This document shows positions 13,406 to 24,387 of a stretch of 64,000 bases of DNA, piece by piece (the stretch's first letter is position 1; each line of letters opens with the position of its first letter). Origin of the DNA: Istiophorus platypterus (taxonomy: Eukaryota; Chordata; Actinopteri; Istiophoriformes; Istiophoridae); contig CM029115.1 in assembly GCA_016859345.1 (NCBI GenBank), positions 13,076,001 through 13,140,000 of the forward strand, in the 5' to 3' direction. A program made the position numbers and the translations under genes. The notes beneath the pieces were generated by a model. It made no database searches, had not been told where the DNA came from, and saw only the letters and a list, made by a program, of their open reading frames with translations.

Positions 13406-13434
13406 TCAGAAAATGAGCTTCTTCTTCATGACAG
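13406..13434 (-). CDS. cdk7: cdk7 exon 12 (last coding exon)
   Basis: 29 nt completing T335, then VMKKKLIF and TGA. Acceptor TTTTCAG. The KKxIF-type end matches the family C-terminus (human KKLIF). Too short to appear as an open frame of its own. Confidence 0.92.
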
Positions 13435-16400
13435 CTGAAAATAAAATAAAACAAAGATTGTTGTCACAAACATTGTTTAAAAAAAATAAATTAAAAAAAA
13501 AAAAAAATCACTTAAAAAAAATTATACTCAGTTTAAACATGAGTTTATGGTTAGAACATTAGAGCCAGAAATTGTATCTACACTACATATGGAAGTAAAA
13601 CAAGTCTATAAATTAGCAATCTGCAAACCATTAAAGTTTCCATCTACAATAAGTGGTTGGAAATTCTCTCTGTAAGATACTGTTGCATAGAGCATAGCAT
13701 ATAGTCTGCCCAGATATTTTCAAAACCACAGGAGGAGCTCGGAAATCTTTAAGCCTCCCGGTAACATCAAGGTCCTCCTTCAGGAAAAAAAAAACAAAAA
13801 AGAGACCTTCCGCAATCCACTAAACTGTGTGTGTGCTTTCTACTTCCCTGTATTCTGGATTTAGCTGTAGTTAAATGGGCAGGCAACACCCTTTGAAATG
13901 GTAGGTTCAGTCAAGTGGTATCGAGTGGTCTAAATTTATGACCTTAGTGCGCATAACCATGCAAACAGTTCACTTGGCAAAAAAGTCCAAAATATACTAT
14001 GAGTACCTTTTGTCTAAGTGGGATGTTTTAAAATGTCTAGCTCTTTCAAAATTGGCCTCAAACATTTGTTGCAGACATTTCTCCTTTTCCTACTAAAACA
14101 CCTTAAACAGTTTCACCATTATAGTATTTACCAGCTTTATTTGATTTTGGCGAACCAAGGTCAGAAAAGCACTTTATAATTTAGATATATATAGCAAATA
14201 TAGTTAATGGAGAATTGGTGTATCTATAGCAAATATGATCTTATATGTGTTCTTTACTCGTCTCCAGGCCTTCTATTTTCCTCTTGAGCCCAACTGTTTC
14301 CTTCTCCCTCAGAGCCTCAGCTGAAAAGTTGGGTCGGGGGAGCTGGGGGCCAGGAGTTGGGGCAGGCCGATTACTGAAGTACCTCATCTTCAGAGCCTCG
14401 AGAAGAAAAGACAAAAGTGTAAATGTCATCACCTGCAGATGGGCTACCATGCCTTACTCAGCAATGTCTAAACTATACTATAGGTATGTACGTAAATACA
14501 TGAGTATCATAATATAATGTATTTTTGTTGTGAAAGTAAATTACTTCAACCGGTCTATGGATTTGGTATGAAGTCCAATGTTTTCAAATATGCAGAAAGC
14601 GTGAGGAACCTACTTTATAAATATTTAAAACATTTTAATGCAGTCTTAATCAAGTGAAAAGCAACTCTGATTTTTTTTCTTTATTAAGTACCATGCTTTA
14701 GAGTGCTCATTACTTGTGTAGCTGTGGTCCTTGTCGAGGGGTTAAAGGTGAAGAGGCCTTGTAGGAGCTCTAGTAAGTCATCTCCAGCTGCACTAAATAT
14801 ATGTTCCAGAGGTGTACCGGGAAAGACTTTGAAGGACACATAGTCTGGCAGACTGCTCACTCCCTGCAGACACATTTGACAAGTAAACGTATACAACGAT
14901 CCTCACCATCTGACCAAAGAAAACACAATCAAAGACATAACTTGGAAAAATCTGACACCTACAGGCCATGTCTCTTCTGTGGGCGTCCCAAGGGCCTCAA
15001 AGATCTTGGTCAGCTGGTCAAGATCTGAGTCTCCAGCAAGGAATGGTACCTACAGCAAAAGGAGACATACAGCAAAATTAGCATGGATGAAAATGTAGAA
15101 GCGCACTTTCATACTGTATTAATATCTCATTGAAGTGAAGTTTGTGTACCCGAAGGAGTAACTCTGCCAGGATGCATCCCACTGCCCACATGTCAACACC
15201 CACACCATACATCCTGGCACCAAACAGGAGCTCAGGGGAGCGGTACCATCTAGTAAAGGGATCAATGAACAGAGTGACGGAGTTAAATTTTACAGCTCTC
15301 AGCCAGCAGGTGAAACCATAAAGGACCTCCCTTTTAGTAGGAAGATTAATTCTGTTAAACTGGATTGAAAACTACATCAACATTTTCTATAATGCATGCT
15401 GTCACAAGTCTTAAACAGACCAAAGGTTATATTGCCTCATGAGATAAATTTAACTTATTAAAATAAAGCATGTGATTTATTTATCTAAATGGATTTCGAA
15501 AAGCCGCACTATGAAAGGTTTGTCAGTCAGTGTGACAAAAACACAGGAGAAAGAACAGTAGACCTGGTAACAACTTGATGTGTGTTGACTCTGTTGGGGC
15601 TGCCAAATGATTTGGCCAAACCAAAATCAGCCAACTTCAACACACCGCTGCCATCCAACAGCAGATTATTGGGCTTCAGATCCTGGACATACAAAGTAAC
15701 AAAATATATCTTAGCAACTGTGTGTATATGTATATGTATGTATGTGTGTATGTATATGTATGTATGTGTATATGTGTGTGCGTGTGTGTGTGTGTGCGAA
15801 GTAGAAGTGCTCTTACCCTGTGTAAGACCCAGTGTTGGTGCATATACTCTAATCCCTGTAGAGTCATGAGGATGTAGGCTTTGATGTTGGCTGGGGTAAG
15901 GACTAGGCTGGTGTCTTTGATTATCACCTTAGAAGACCAAAGACCAAAGACAAAGAGGCTGAAGTAAAGTCAAGATATCTGATAACAAATTATCTTCATC
16001 CGTTACTTCATGTTTTTACTTAGCCGTAGGCAACACGTTCAAGATGAAATTACACTTATCAGAGCAGATAAGAGAATTAAAGACAACTGGAATACATCTC
16101 TGCGAGGAAGTGGACAAAGCTGGGGCCAAACCAGACAGCACAGTTCAGCTTCAACCTCTCATCCAGAACCTCCATTGTCCCACTAGCTCAAAACAGTTGC
16201 TCCAGTATCCTTCAAAATAATGTTACTGCCAATAAAAGCATTCAGCATATGTATTAGATAAGCTAATGCAGCAAAATCTGAGCATGTGACCTTAAAATAG
16301 GCTTTCACCACCGGTAGTAAGACTAGCATCATATTTCATCCCCATCTCTGTCCTGTCAGCTTGCTGCCTGTGAGTGGCTAATGGCAGCAAATCATTGTGA

Positions 16401-18388
16401 GAGCCAAGAGAGGAGTGATATGGATTTATTTATTTAATTATTTATTTATTTTTTAAGTGTGGCTTTCTTGTTTTGTATCATTCCATTTGAGTCTGATGTA
16501 TTGGTGGTGGGAGCCCATCTGCCTTGTATACTGAAAAAAAAGAGTGATGATGGAGTGATGGTGAGGTAAAATATAAAAACCTTAGTGACTTTGTAGAACC
16601 ACTTAAGGGTCTGATGAGAGTACTCACACATCGTCATCCTGCTTGTATTCTGTTCACTCATATATTCTCATATCATCCTCATCAGTTTTTTCATCTGTCA
16701 GCCATTCTTTGGCCCGCTCTGCCATTCACAGTATTAAGAGCTGAGCATAACAGCAAAGAAATCAATGTCATAGTTGCTACATACACATCTAAAATTGATA
16801 CTCGTAAGAAAAAAACTAAGATGATATCTAACTTACGAATGCTTTCCTCCTGATCTCTATTAAAGGAGACGGAATAAAGGCTGTAATTTCCATCTGGTGG
16901 CCTGGCAGAGAAATGCAACTTCTTTTATAATGCCTTTGTTTACCACAGATGAATGAGTAAATCTTCATACAATCTCCAGCTGTATGTGTCAGGGTAATAA
17001 ACATCTGTGCAATACAATGTTATCCAATTCAAGAGGTGATGATTCAACTCTAGATCAATATTTGAGGCTGCAGTTTATGTTACTGGTCTAATTAATCACA
17101 TAATATTGTATCAATGAATAGCATTATATTGCAAGGAGCTGCTAAGAATTAAATAAACAGAAAACCAGTAGAGGTTTATTTTCTAAGTGTATAACTCACT
17201 ACAATCTTCCTGAAAAAGGCCTTTAATTACTAGTTTTCATGAAATGCATTTAATGATTTTCAGGGTTTTTAAAGTTCCAGGAAACTATATGTAAATCCTG
17301 TGCAGAGAAATTTATAAAGAAATGTCTACAAACCAAAGACCCTTGTATTTTGGATAAATCCAAAATGAGAAAAAACCCAAGATTCTCAATGGGCTGATGC
17401 ATGGGAGTACATAATACGGTGAGGGTGTCTATGTTATTATATAACCTTATTACTTACAGAGACAAAGACATACAGAAAGACTGATTTTTTTTTTCCAAGA
17501 GTTGGATCTGTCTCACCTCTAGATCTGTTTCCATGAAGTCAAACACCAGGCTGATGTTAGATCTGTGTCCAAAGGCATCCAGCAGCTACGACACACACAC
17601 AGCACAATGCATAGAACGGCTCAGTTCAAATTGGGAGCGCACTTACAGTATAGAAAGCTAATTCTTTACCCCTCACAAGCAACGTGTATGAACGTGAAGA
17701 TGAAAACATATGCTGACATACTGAAGGTTCACCCACCCCAATGATATTTGGATGATGCAGCTCCTGCAGCAGTTTGATCTCTCGCAGAGCGGTCCTGTTT
17801 ATACCTATCATACAATAAGGAATTAGAGACGATAATGGGTGGCTAAAATAAGCTGCACTGTGTGGTAAAAAAAAATTAAATGTGTGCAATCAGGCGATAA
17901 GCACTCACCATCTTTAGCCTCGGTTCTGTGACCAACCTTAATCTGCCCAAAAAAAAAAAAACAGACAACAAGTCATTAAAAAACCAGCACAGCACACAAA
18001 CCTAACAGCAGTCTATTGTCAAGCTAATTTCGTGTACCTTTTTAATGGCAACTATGTTGTCGTTCGTTTTGTCCCTGGCTTTGTACACTGTGGCAAACTA
18101 GAGAGAAGAAAAACAGAAAGCAACGGGTCAAAGAAACGCCAAGTTTTCTCCATCATCACTGCTGCTCTGCACAACATGCACCACCAACGCTTTGTTGATA
18201 TTGACGACGAGCTAACGCTTGTTAGGTTGCCATCATGGTTTCAACGCAACCAGCCGCGGCACGCTGGGGGGGGAAGGCGACAGGAGAAAAGACAGCACCC
18301 ACGGATTTATCTATCCGCCTACCTGACCCTCTCCGAGGAAATCCAGCTTCTCGTAACGTTTGGCTCTGGATTTTACAACAAGCGCCAT
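13406..18388 (-). CDS. cdk7: cdk7, cyclin-dependent kinase 7 (complete, 12 coding exons)
   Basis: CDK7 is the catalytic subunit of the CDK-activating kinase (with cyclin H and MAT1) and of TFIIH. It acts in the nucleus on the RNA polymerase II CTD and on the T-loops of cell-cycle CDKs. Twelve minus-strand exons with GT/AG borders join without a frame error to 343 residues (human, as I recall, 346). Visible motifs: glycine loop GEGQFATVY at 19-27, catalytic lysine K41 in VAIKK, NRTALRE helix at 55-61, HRDLKPNN with D137, DFG at 155-157, T-loop S164 and T170, then RWYRSPE, and C-terminal KKKLIF. Exons: 18388-18323, 18097-18038, 17942-17909, 17804-17737, 17585-17517, 15927-15817, 15682-15564, 15249-15150, 15049-14963, 14863-14714, 14396-14258, 13434-13406. 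The start matches MALxVKSRAKRYEKLDFLGE exactly in length. Human Y169 is N here and APE is SPE. Confidence 0.97.
14258..14396 (-). CDS. cdk7: cdk7 exon 11
   Basis: 139 nt beginning ALKMRYFSNRPAPTPGPQLP and ending KRKIEGLET plus one base. If the GTAAAG donor (14257-14252) were not used, the frame would end at once with SKEHI. The KKKLIF ending of the next exon and the phase match support splicing. Confidence 0.92.
14714..14863 (-). CDS. cdk7: cdk7 exon 10
   Basis: 50 codons beginning GVSSLPDYVSFKVFPGTPLE, continuing HIFSAAGDDLLELLQGLFTF and ending NPSTRTTATQ. Acceptor TCTGCAG, donor GTAATG. C-lobe end of the kinase domain. Confidence 0.95.
14963..15049 (-). CDS. cdk7: cdk7 exon 9
   Basis: 29 codons beginning VPFLAGDSDLDQLTKIFEAL and ending GTPTEETWP. 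Donor GTAGGT. Part of the C-lobe. Confidence 0.95.
15150..15249 (-). CDS. cdk7: cdk7 exon 8
   Basis: 100 nt completing R176, then WYRSPELLFGARMYGVGVDM and the segment ending LAELLLR. Phase 0 at its end, donor GTACAC. SPE replaces the usual APE. Confidence 0.96.
15564..15682 (-). CDS. cdk7: cdk7 exon 7
   Basis: 119 nt holding DLKPNN (catalytic D137), DFG at 155-157 and the T-loop with S164 and T170 (SPNRVNTHQVVT). Ends in phase 2. The residues before T170 are V-N where human has A-Y. Confidence 0.96.
15718..15797. repeat. (TG)n/(TATG)n compound microsatellite in cdk7 intron 6
   Basis: Alternating TGTATATG, TATG and TGTGTGTG units fill most of the 134 bp intron between cdk7 exons 6 and 7. Confidence 0.9.
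15817..15927 (-). CDS. cdk7: cdk7 exon 6
   Basis: 37 codons beginning VIIKDTSLVLTPANIKAY and ending HQHWVLHR, the first part of the catalytic-loop HRD motif. Donor GTAAGA. A TG/TATG microsatellite lies immediately downstream in the intron. Confidence 0.96.
17517..17585 (-). CDS. cdk7: cdk7 exon 5
   Basis: 23 codons, LLDAFGHRSNIS then LVFDFMETDLE, including the hinge region. Acceptor GTCGTAG, donor GTGAGA. Phase 0. The intron to exon 6 is the longest, at 1589 bases. Confidence 0.95.
17737..17804 (-). CDS. cdk7: cdk7 exon 4
   Basis: 68 nt completing the glycine, then INRTALREIKLLQELHHPNI and IG. This is the PSTAIRE-equivalent helix that contacts cyclin H. Donor GTGGGT. Confidence 0.95.
17909..17942 (-). 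CDS. cdk7: cdk7 exon 3
   Basis: 34 nt reading IKVGHRTEAKD plus one base of a glycine codon; donor GTGAGT. Ends in phase 1. Only 95 bases separate it from exon 2. Confidence 0.95.
18038..18097 (-). CDS. cdk7: cdk7 exon 2
   Basis: 20 codons, FATVYKARDKTNDNIVAIKK, holding the catalytic lysine K41. Acceptor CTCTAG, donor GTACAC. Phase 0 at both ends. Confidence 0.96.
18323..18388 (-). CDS. cdk7: cdk7 exon 1 (coding part)
   Basis: 22 codons from the ATG (complement of 18388-18386), reading MALVVKSRAKRYEKLDFLGE then GQ, to the GTAGGC donor. Phase 0. It carries the first half of the glycine-rich loop. Confidence 0.96.
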
Positions 18389-18560
18389 GGCAGCTAACTG
18401 TCATTTCATCAGGAGGCGCTTCCTGTCTCGTTAAAGGTCCGCAAGGGACTTGTTCCGGGTCATAGGGGAGGGTTTTAAATTGACCGGCAGCGCCATCTAC
18501 CGGTTCGGTAACGAACGCATCTTGGCGGTGTTCAAATAAAATAAATAATTTCAGGTTATT
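18389..18560 (-). promoter_or_regulatory. cdk7: cdk7 5' UTR and promoter (predicted)
   Basis: The short region upstream of the cdk7 ATG is locally GC/CpG-richer (18420-18530). It carries two ETS-type GGAA cores on the minus strand (CAGGAAG, complement of 18419-18425, and CCGGAA, complement of 18453-18458), as is common for TATA-less housekeeping promoters. No TATA box is seen at a sensible distance. The exact start site cannot be read from sequence. Confidence 0.5.
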
Positions 18561-18801
18561 TATTCACTTTTGTGCCACAGTGTCTGTTTTACTCCCATAA
18601 AGATTTTTGAGACCATTCTACTAATACTGCTGCTATAATAATGATAATAACAGAAATATCGTTATCAAATATCTGACATACTGCATTTAGAATGATTTCT
18701 TTAAAAAGAAAATCAGAATTCAAATCTTAGGTTGAAAGTGAACTGTTCTTACCTTTACCCTTGTTTCTATACTGCACTTTGTTTTAGATATAATCTATTC
18801 G

Positions 18802-18896
18802 AATCTAATCTAATCTAATCTAATCTAATCTAATCTAATCTAATCTGATATAATATAATATAATATAATATAATATAATACAATATAATATAATAA
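18802..18896. repeat. Compound pentanucleotide repeat (TAATC)n-(TATAA)n
   Basis: About nine tandem TAATC units (18802-18846) pass directly into about nine TATAA-type units (18848-18896, one with a C). The two arrays share period 5 and differ by one base per unit. Confidence 0.92.
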
Positions 18897-19287
18897 TTCT
18901 AAATGTGAATACTGCTACAAATGATACAGTTACAAAATACACCGTTAATATTTCTCATGCTTCTCTTCATATGATTACTTAATCAATGAAAGCAGAACAA
19001 ATTCCTGAAAATTCCTGTAACATTTCATAGTTATGATGCAATATGTAATATTCCTGACAGTTTGCCTTTTTTATTTAAATTTTTTTTTTTTTTAAGAACT
19101 TAACAGTTTGACATTGGCCTCCTGAGAATCTCCTCTGTCAGTTAGAAAGGTTTTGTGATCTATGCACCACTGAACACATCTCTACATCCCATATCCATAC
19201 ACAGTAGATACCCTCACATCCCACAGGATTAGGCATGGCTCCTCTCCTTTGACCCTCTCTGTCTCTTGCCCCACACGCATGCAGGCT

Positions 19288-19291
19288 CACA

Positions 19292-19362
<71 letters not shown>
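19288..19362. repeat. (CA)n microsatellite
   Basis: Long CA tract with one ATA interruption near 19298, then perfect for about 60 bases. Confidence 0.95.
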
Positions 19363-19365
<3 letters not shown>

Positions 19366-19524
19366 GAGTTTCATTTCCATGTTAAGTTTGACAAGAGGAG
19401 TGTGAAGGATCAGCAGGCCTAATACACCCCTCATCCTCCCCTCAGATGCATGCACATTCATATCCTGACAGCTCACAGATGTGACTGACAGGACCGTATG
19501 TGCCCATACAACCATGCAAAGAAG

Positions 19525-19617
19525 GGAAAAGAAGAGAAGAGAAGAGAAGAAAAGAGAAGAGAAGAGAAGAGAAGAGAAGAGAAGAGAAGAGAAGAGAAGA
19601 GAAGAGAAGAGAAGAGA
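19525..19617. repeat. (GAGAA)n pentanucleotide repeat
   Basis: About 18 AAGAG/GAGAA units, a pure purine run of some 90 bases on the plus strand. It creates spurious KRREE-repeat and LLFSS-repeat open frames. Confidence 0.95.
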
Positions 19618-20886
19618 CTAGTCCACGTCTTTACTGGCCTTGTGTTATTAAGCTTTAGAGGGACACAGGTGGGCTTTAATGTGGTACATAACTGTTCAGC
19701 AGTGGACATAACTCAGACCTACTTACATCATTCGCTCTAAAACAAATGTGACATATTAATGTCCTCCTCTAATTCTGATATGATTGTAGGGCATTCTTGT
19801 GCTTTTTCTCCTCAGTCGCTCTGTGAAGCTGCAAAGGAGGAGAGCTGCAGCTGAGTTATAATCAATTCTGGTGGCATTTATACAGTTTGTCACAGTAAAT
19901 CTCATGATAGCATGGGTTACACTACGCACAATAACTCACTTTGGTTATATGTCACATTAGCAGATGGTGATGCTGTTGAGCTGGTGTGTTTGTGTGTGTC
20001 TGTGCGTTTGTGTGTACCTCTGTTTGACAGGCAGGGGGAAAGTGAAACCGCAAGGCTGTTTATCAAACTCGTAGGAAGTGGGTGTTGTTGAGCGAGGACG
20101 TGTCGCACCACCACATCCTGCTGCTGGGAAGAAACTATAGACAGGACAGTGTTCACATGATGTACAGTAAACAACAAATTCAGGCCAGTTGTCTTATTTG
20201 TGTGCATGTGCACATGTATGTGGCCACTTCGCTCTTCCTCAAGAAATTGTACACAGATTGCAAGCTATGATAATCTGGTCAGTTTCAAAGACCAAAGGTG
20301 GCAATTTGGGTGACCACCGAGATTTTTTTTTTTATTTCCTCTTTGCACCACCCTGCCTAACACATTATATTACACAAACTCACAACTAGTAATCAGATTT
20401 GTTTTAAGCCCCCACAACCACATACAAACTATGCATGCCATGTCAAAATACAGAATAAAGGATATGACAATCATATGAAAAAGTGAAGAAATTAAGAGAA
20501 ATGGCCATTTTGTAGAGAAAATAACAGTTAAAGGATTAAGCTTGCCTCATGCATGTTGAAAAGGTGTATCCCAGAGTGTTCGCTATTGTACATTGTACAG
20601 ACCTTCTCTTTCTGTTTTAGTGAGACGTTTTAGTCACGTATATGCCCTCTATTAGGTCATTGCACAGGGTTAAAATGGTTTAAAAAAAAAAAGAGGTTTA
20701 AAAGGAACTTTGATGCACTGACTGAATGTGGAAGTAATGAATGATTCAGCGCTATTGCAGTCAGTGCTGTATCATACACCTGCTTTGAGCTTTTGTCTTC
20801 ATTTTACTCACCGAGTCTCAGGGGAAGTGGCTACATTCTGTCATCAAGGGAGTTTTCTTCTTTGTTTCAGATTCCTCCAACCAACA

Positions 20887-20889
20887 AAC

Positions 20890-20928
<39 letters not shown>

Positions 20929-20930
20929 CT

Positions 20931-20959
<29 letters not shown>
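20887..20959. repeat. (CA)n microsatellite
   Basis: Two CA runs separated by ATGCTCAC near 20928. Confidence 0.95.
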
Positions 20960-20961
<2 letters not shown>

Positions 20962-22510
20962 GCATAAGCACGTGGACACACAGATGCAGCTGTATCTGAC
21001 CTCCATGCACAGTTATAACACAACAGGATGTTGTAGGGTGGATGTCTGAGGTGTGAAGGTTTATACAAGCTGTGGTAAACAATATCTTTTTCTGAGAACT
21101 AATTATTTATTAATCATGTGTCTAGTAGATACAGCCACTCTTAATCTGTTGTTTTTTTTTCTTCCTCCTTGGTATACTTTAGAAGCCAGGATTTGAACAC
21201 AGCTCTATTAAACCAGTGGCTTTTTTGCAAGATATTATCCACACACAGTCCACAACATGATTCAGTTTGCCCATTTCAGGTTTATTCTTTGCAGATGTCT
21301 TTAGTGACAAGACTATAAAAAAGCAGAAGGACAAACAGAAGGCATATCATTATCTTCTTCGCTGCTGTTTGTTTACAGCCAATGCAGGGATTCGTCAAAC
21401 TGTTGCTGTCATTCCCGGGCTGCATTGTTAGACGCCAGAACTGTCAGTTTGAATAAATATTAGGGCGGATTTTTTTTTTATTATTATTTTCACCACTTTC
21501 TTCCCTCAGCATCTGAAGCATCAGCCTGCACCTAGACTTGTGTAGGACTTCAAGATGAGCCCACTTGATAGCTCAGCTCATACAGAGACAACATTATGAT
21601 AATTTCCCTATAAGTATCAGGGGGATGGGCACAGTGTCATCTCCTCACATAGAGCCAGCAGGGGGTCCACAGTCAAGTGCATTTAGGGTAGTCTTTGTTG
21701 TTGTCATATCGTCCATCTGCACTGATATTTTGTTCCACTCTGCATTTCCTCTCAGACATCATTATTGCTCTCATTAAAATAATCTCTATCTCAGGCCCAA
21801 ATGGAGAACAAAGTCTTGTAACAACTCTTTCTCTCCCTTTGTTTGTATGTGTGTATCAAGCATTGTACAACATAAGAGTATAGCTGAATTTGCAAACTGC
21901 AAGTGGGCCCTTTAGTCCCTAATTGAGACTGTGCACTGTGTGCTGAGCAGCTCTGTTTTAATTAATTGCTGTATGTTGCTTATAAGTTTGCTATTTTTCT
22001 CTTATTTGACTAACTACAGTGGGAGAATACAAAAGATTTAAGGTAGAAGATATGTGAAAAGTGAACCAGGATGGATTCAAACACATTTTGCCACAAGTGA
22101 GCCATGAGCCGAATGTGTCTTATGCAACCAAGGACAGCAGGGTGCTCATGCCAGTTGTCTTTGGAAGTTAAATGGGGGAGAAGAGGAGGCCATTCTGGTT
22201 TATCTGAGTGTATCAGGAGCTGAAGATAACCCCAGCGGTGTGTTTTCCAAGAAGTCATTTACTTCATTAACCCAGCCAGATCACTGAGGCCTCAGTAATC
22301 AACCTTGTCACACATCCCATTAACTTCACACGCTCCCACTCTTTCTGACACACAAACCCACACAAACACACACACAAGTGCACTTCCTTAACGCACATCT
22401 GTATCTGCAACACACAAGAGTTATCACCATCAACCGCATGTCCCTTGCACGCATTCATTGTCTGTCTTCACTGGTGTAGGCCTTTTTCCTGCATGCACAT
22501 ACGCATGTAC

Positions 22511-22517
22511 ACACACC

Positions 22518-22608
<91 letters not shown>

Positions 22609-22620
22609 GCGCGCACGCAC
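22511..22620. repeat. (CA)n-(CG)n compound dinucleotide tract
   Basis: About 85 bases of perfect AC repeat (22521-22606) continuing into GCGCGCGC and ACGCAC. An uninterrupted alternating purine-pyrimidine tract of about 100 bases. Confidence 0.95.
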
Positions 22621-22695
22621 AATCCCTCTCCCTCTCTCTCTCAGCTAACCCCATTACCTCTGTCAGTCCCAGGGGTCTCTCAGCTCTGATGAACC

Positions 22696-22930
22696 CTCTG
22701 CTGCCCTGTGAGATTAGTGGACTCTGGGACTCTCTGAAAAAATGTCACTTTTGATGATGAATTCTCACAATGTCTCATCAAGGTTACAGGTTACTACTAC
22801 CTCTCTTCTCTCTCTCCCTCAAGTGTCAAGTGAATATCTCCCTCTCCTCTCTCTAACTCCCCCATCTCTGTCTCAGCCAGTCTCTCTCTCTCAGCTCCTG
22901 ATCTCTGCTGCCCTGTGAGATTAGTGGACT
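22696..22930. repeat. 28 bp direct duplication inside TCTC-rich DNA
   Basis: The 28 bases at 22696-22723 (starting CTCTGCTGCCCTGTGAGATT and ending AGTGGACT) recur exactly at 22903-22930. The spacing is 207 bases; flanks are CTCTCAGCTC-like in both copies. Confidence 0.85.
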
Positions 22931-24291
22931 CCCTGAGAAAAGCCCTTCATTGAGTCAGCTCTCTCCTTCTCTGCACACTCTCTCTCCCTCTGTGCCTCTC
23001 TCTGTCTCTCAAGTCCTGGTGCAGTCATAGGGGTGTTATTATTATTTCAGGTCTGCTGACTCTGCTGCTTATATTATTCATAAAGACGGCAAACCAATTA
23101 TTGACACTCACATTCAGAGTCTCTCTGCCTCTTCTCTCAGTCTTTCTCTCAGTCTTTCTCTCCAGTGGCCCCGCTTAAAACATTTGCCAAAGCATTTATT
23201 AATTGTTAACTATTTTTTTCTCTTCCTCTTCATCTCAATCTCCTCACTCCCCATAATCATGAAGCATTTACTTTGTGTCCCACTTGAGGGAATGAGGATC
23301 TTCCAGACAAAAAGGCAGGAAGAGATGAAGGAATGGGGGCAGCTCTAACTCTGTAACAGAGAGTTAGATAAATGGCTGTATCGGGGAGACAGATTTATCT
23401 TTTATACGCTGAACTTGATGAACATGAATGACGCTCCAGATTTCCTGTAGCAGTGAATAGAGATGAAAAGATTATCTAGATATTTAGATCATTCAGGCAG
23501 GAACGTTGCCCTGCACCGCTGTCTCTTTCCTCCCCATCATAATTCAATATTTACAGTTTAAGCTGGAAAACTGCTCCCTCTTGGCTGCCTGTATCTGGTA
23601 TCCATGGCAACAGATTCAAGAACAGAGTGCCTTCTTTATGTGTCTGTGTCCATGTCTGTGTGTGTATGTAATGTTTACTGATACACCGCAATTGATTGGT
23701 TGTTGGGGAGCAGCTGTTGACCCCTCACTCTCAGGGGTCTCTTTGTATTCTTGCACACATCCAAAATCAATAGAGGCACATGAATGTGAACACACACACA
23801 ATAACACACACTCACACGCACATGTTTGTTATATTATATTTGTGAGGTCTTACGATTTATTTGTATTTTGTCAGATTATATTTTTCTCCTCTCAATAAAC
23901 CCCCAAATTAAGTTTAAATGCAGCCTTAACTCATGACTATAAACCTGGGCCCAATTTTGATGCCTATACGAGAATTCAACATGTTCTTAAGCCCATTTGT
24001 AACTCTAGTCTTTTATTAAACCTCATTCCCCGAGATTACGCAGCATGAAAAACAAAGTCAGAAACAACAATGATGTCGTCACGTTTAAAGTATTTTTCTC
24101 AACTTACTATCATTGTCAAAACATGTGGTCCTCATAAAGATAGAAGTGAAATGCACACCAACACACACAGGCAGTAATACAATACTGGCCCCATGCCCAT
24201 AAATGAAGAAATGAGCAAATGGGCAATAAAGAGTTGCTGTGGCATTGTTATGAAAACACTCCCAATGAACTAGAGACTCAAACACTAATAC

Positions 24292-24294
<3 letters not shown>

Positions 24295-24386
<92 letters not shown>
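24295..24386. repeat. (CA)n microsatellite
   Basis: About 90 bases of CA repeat with one CAAACA interruption near 24351. Confidence 0.95.
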
Positions 24387-24387
<1 letters not shown>

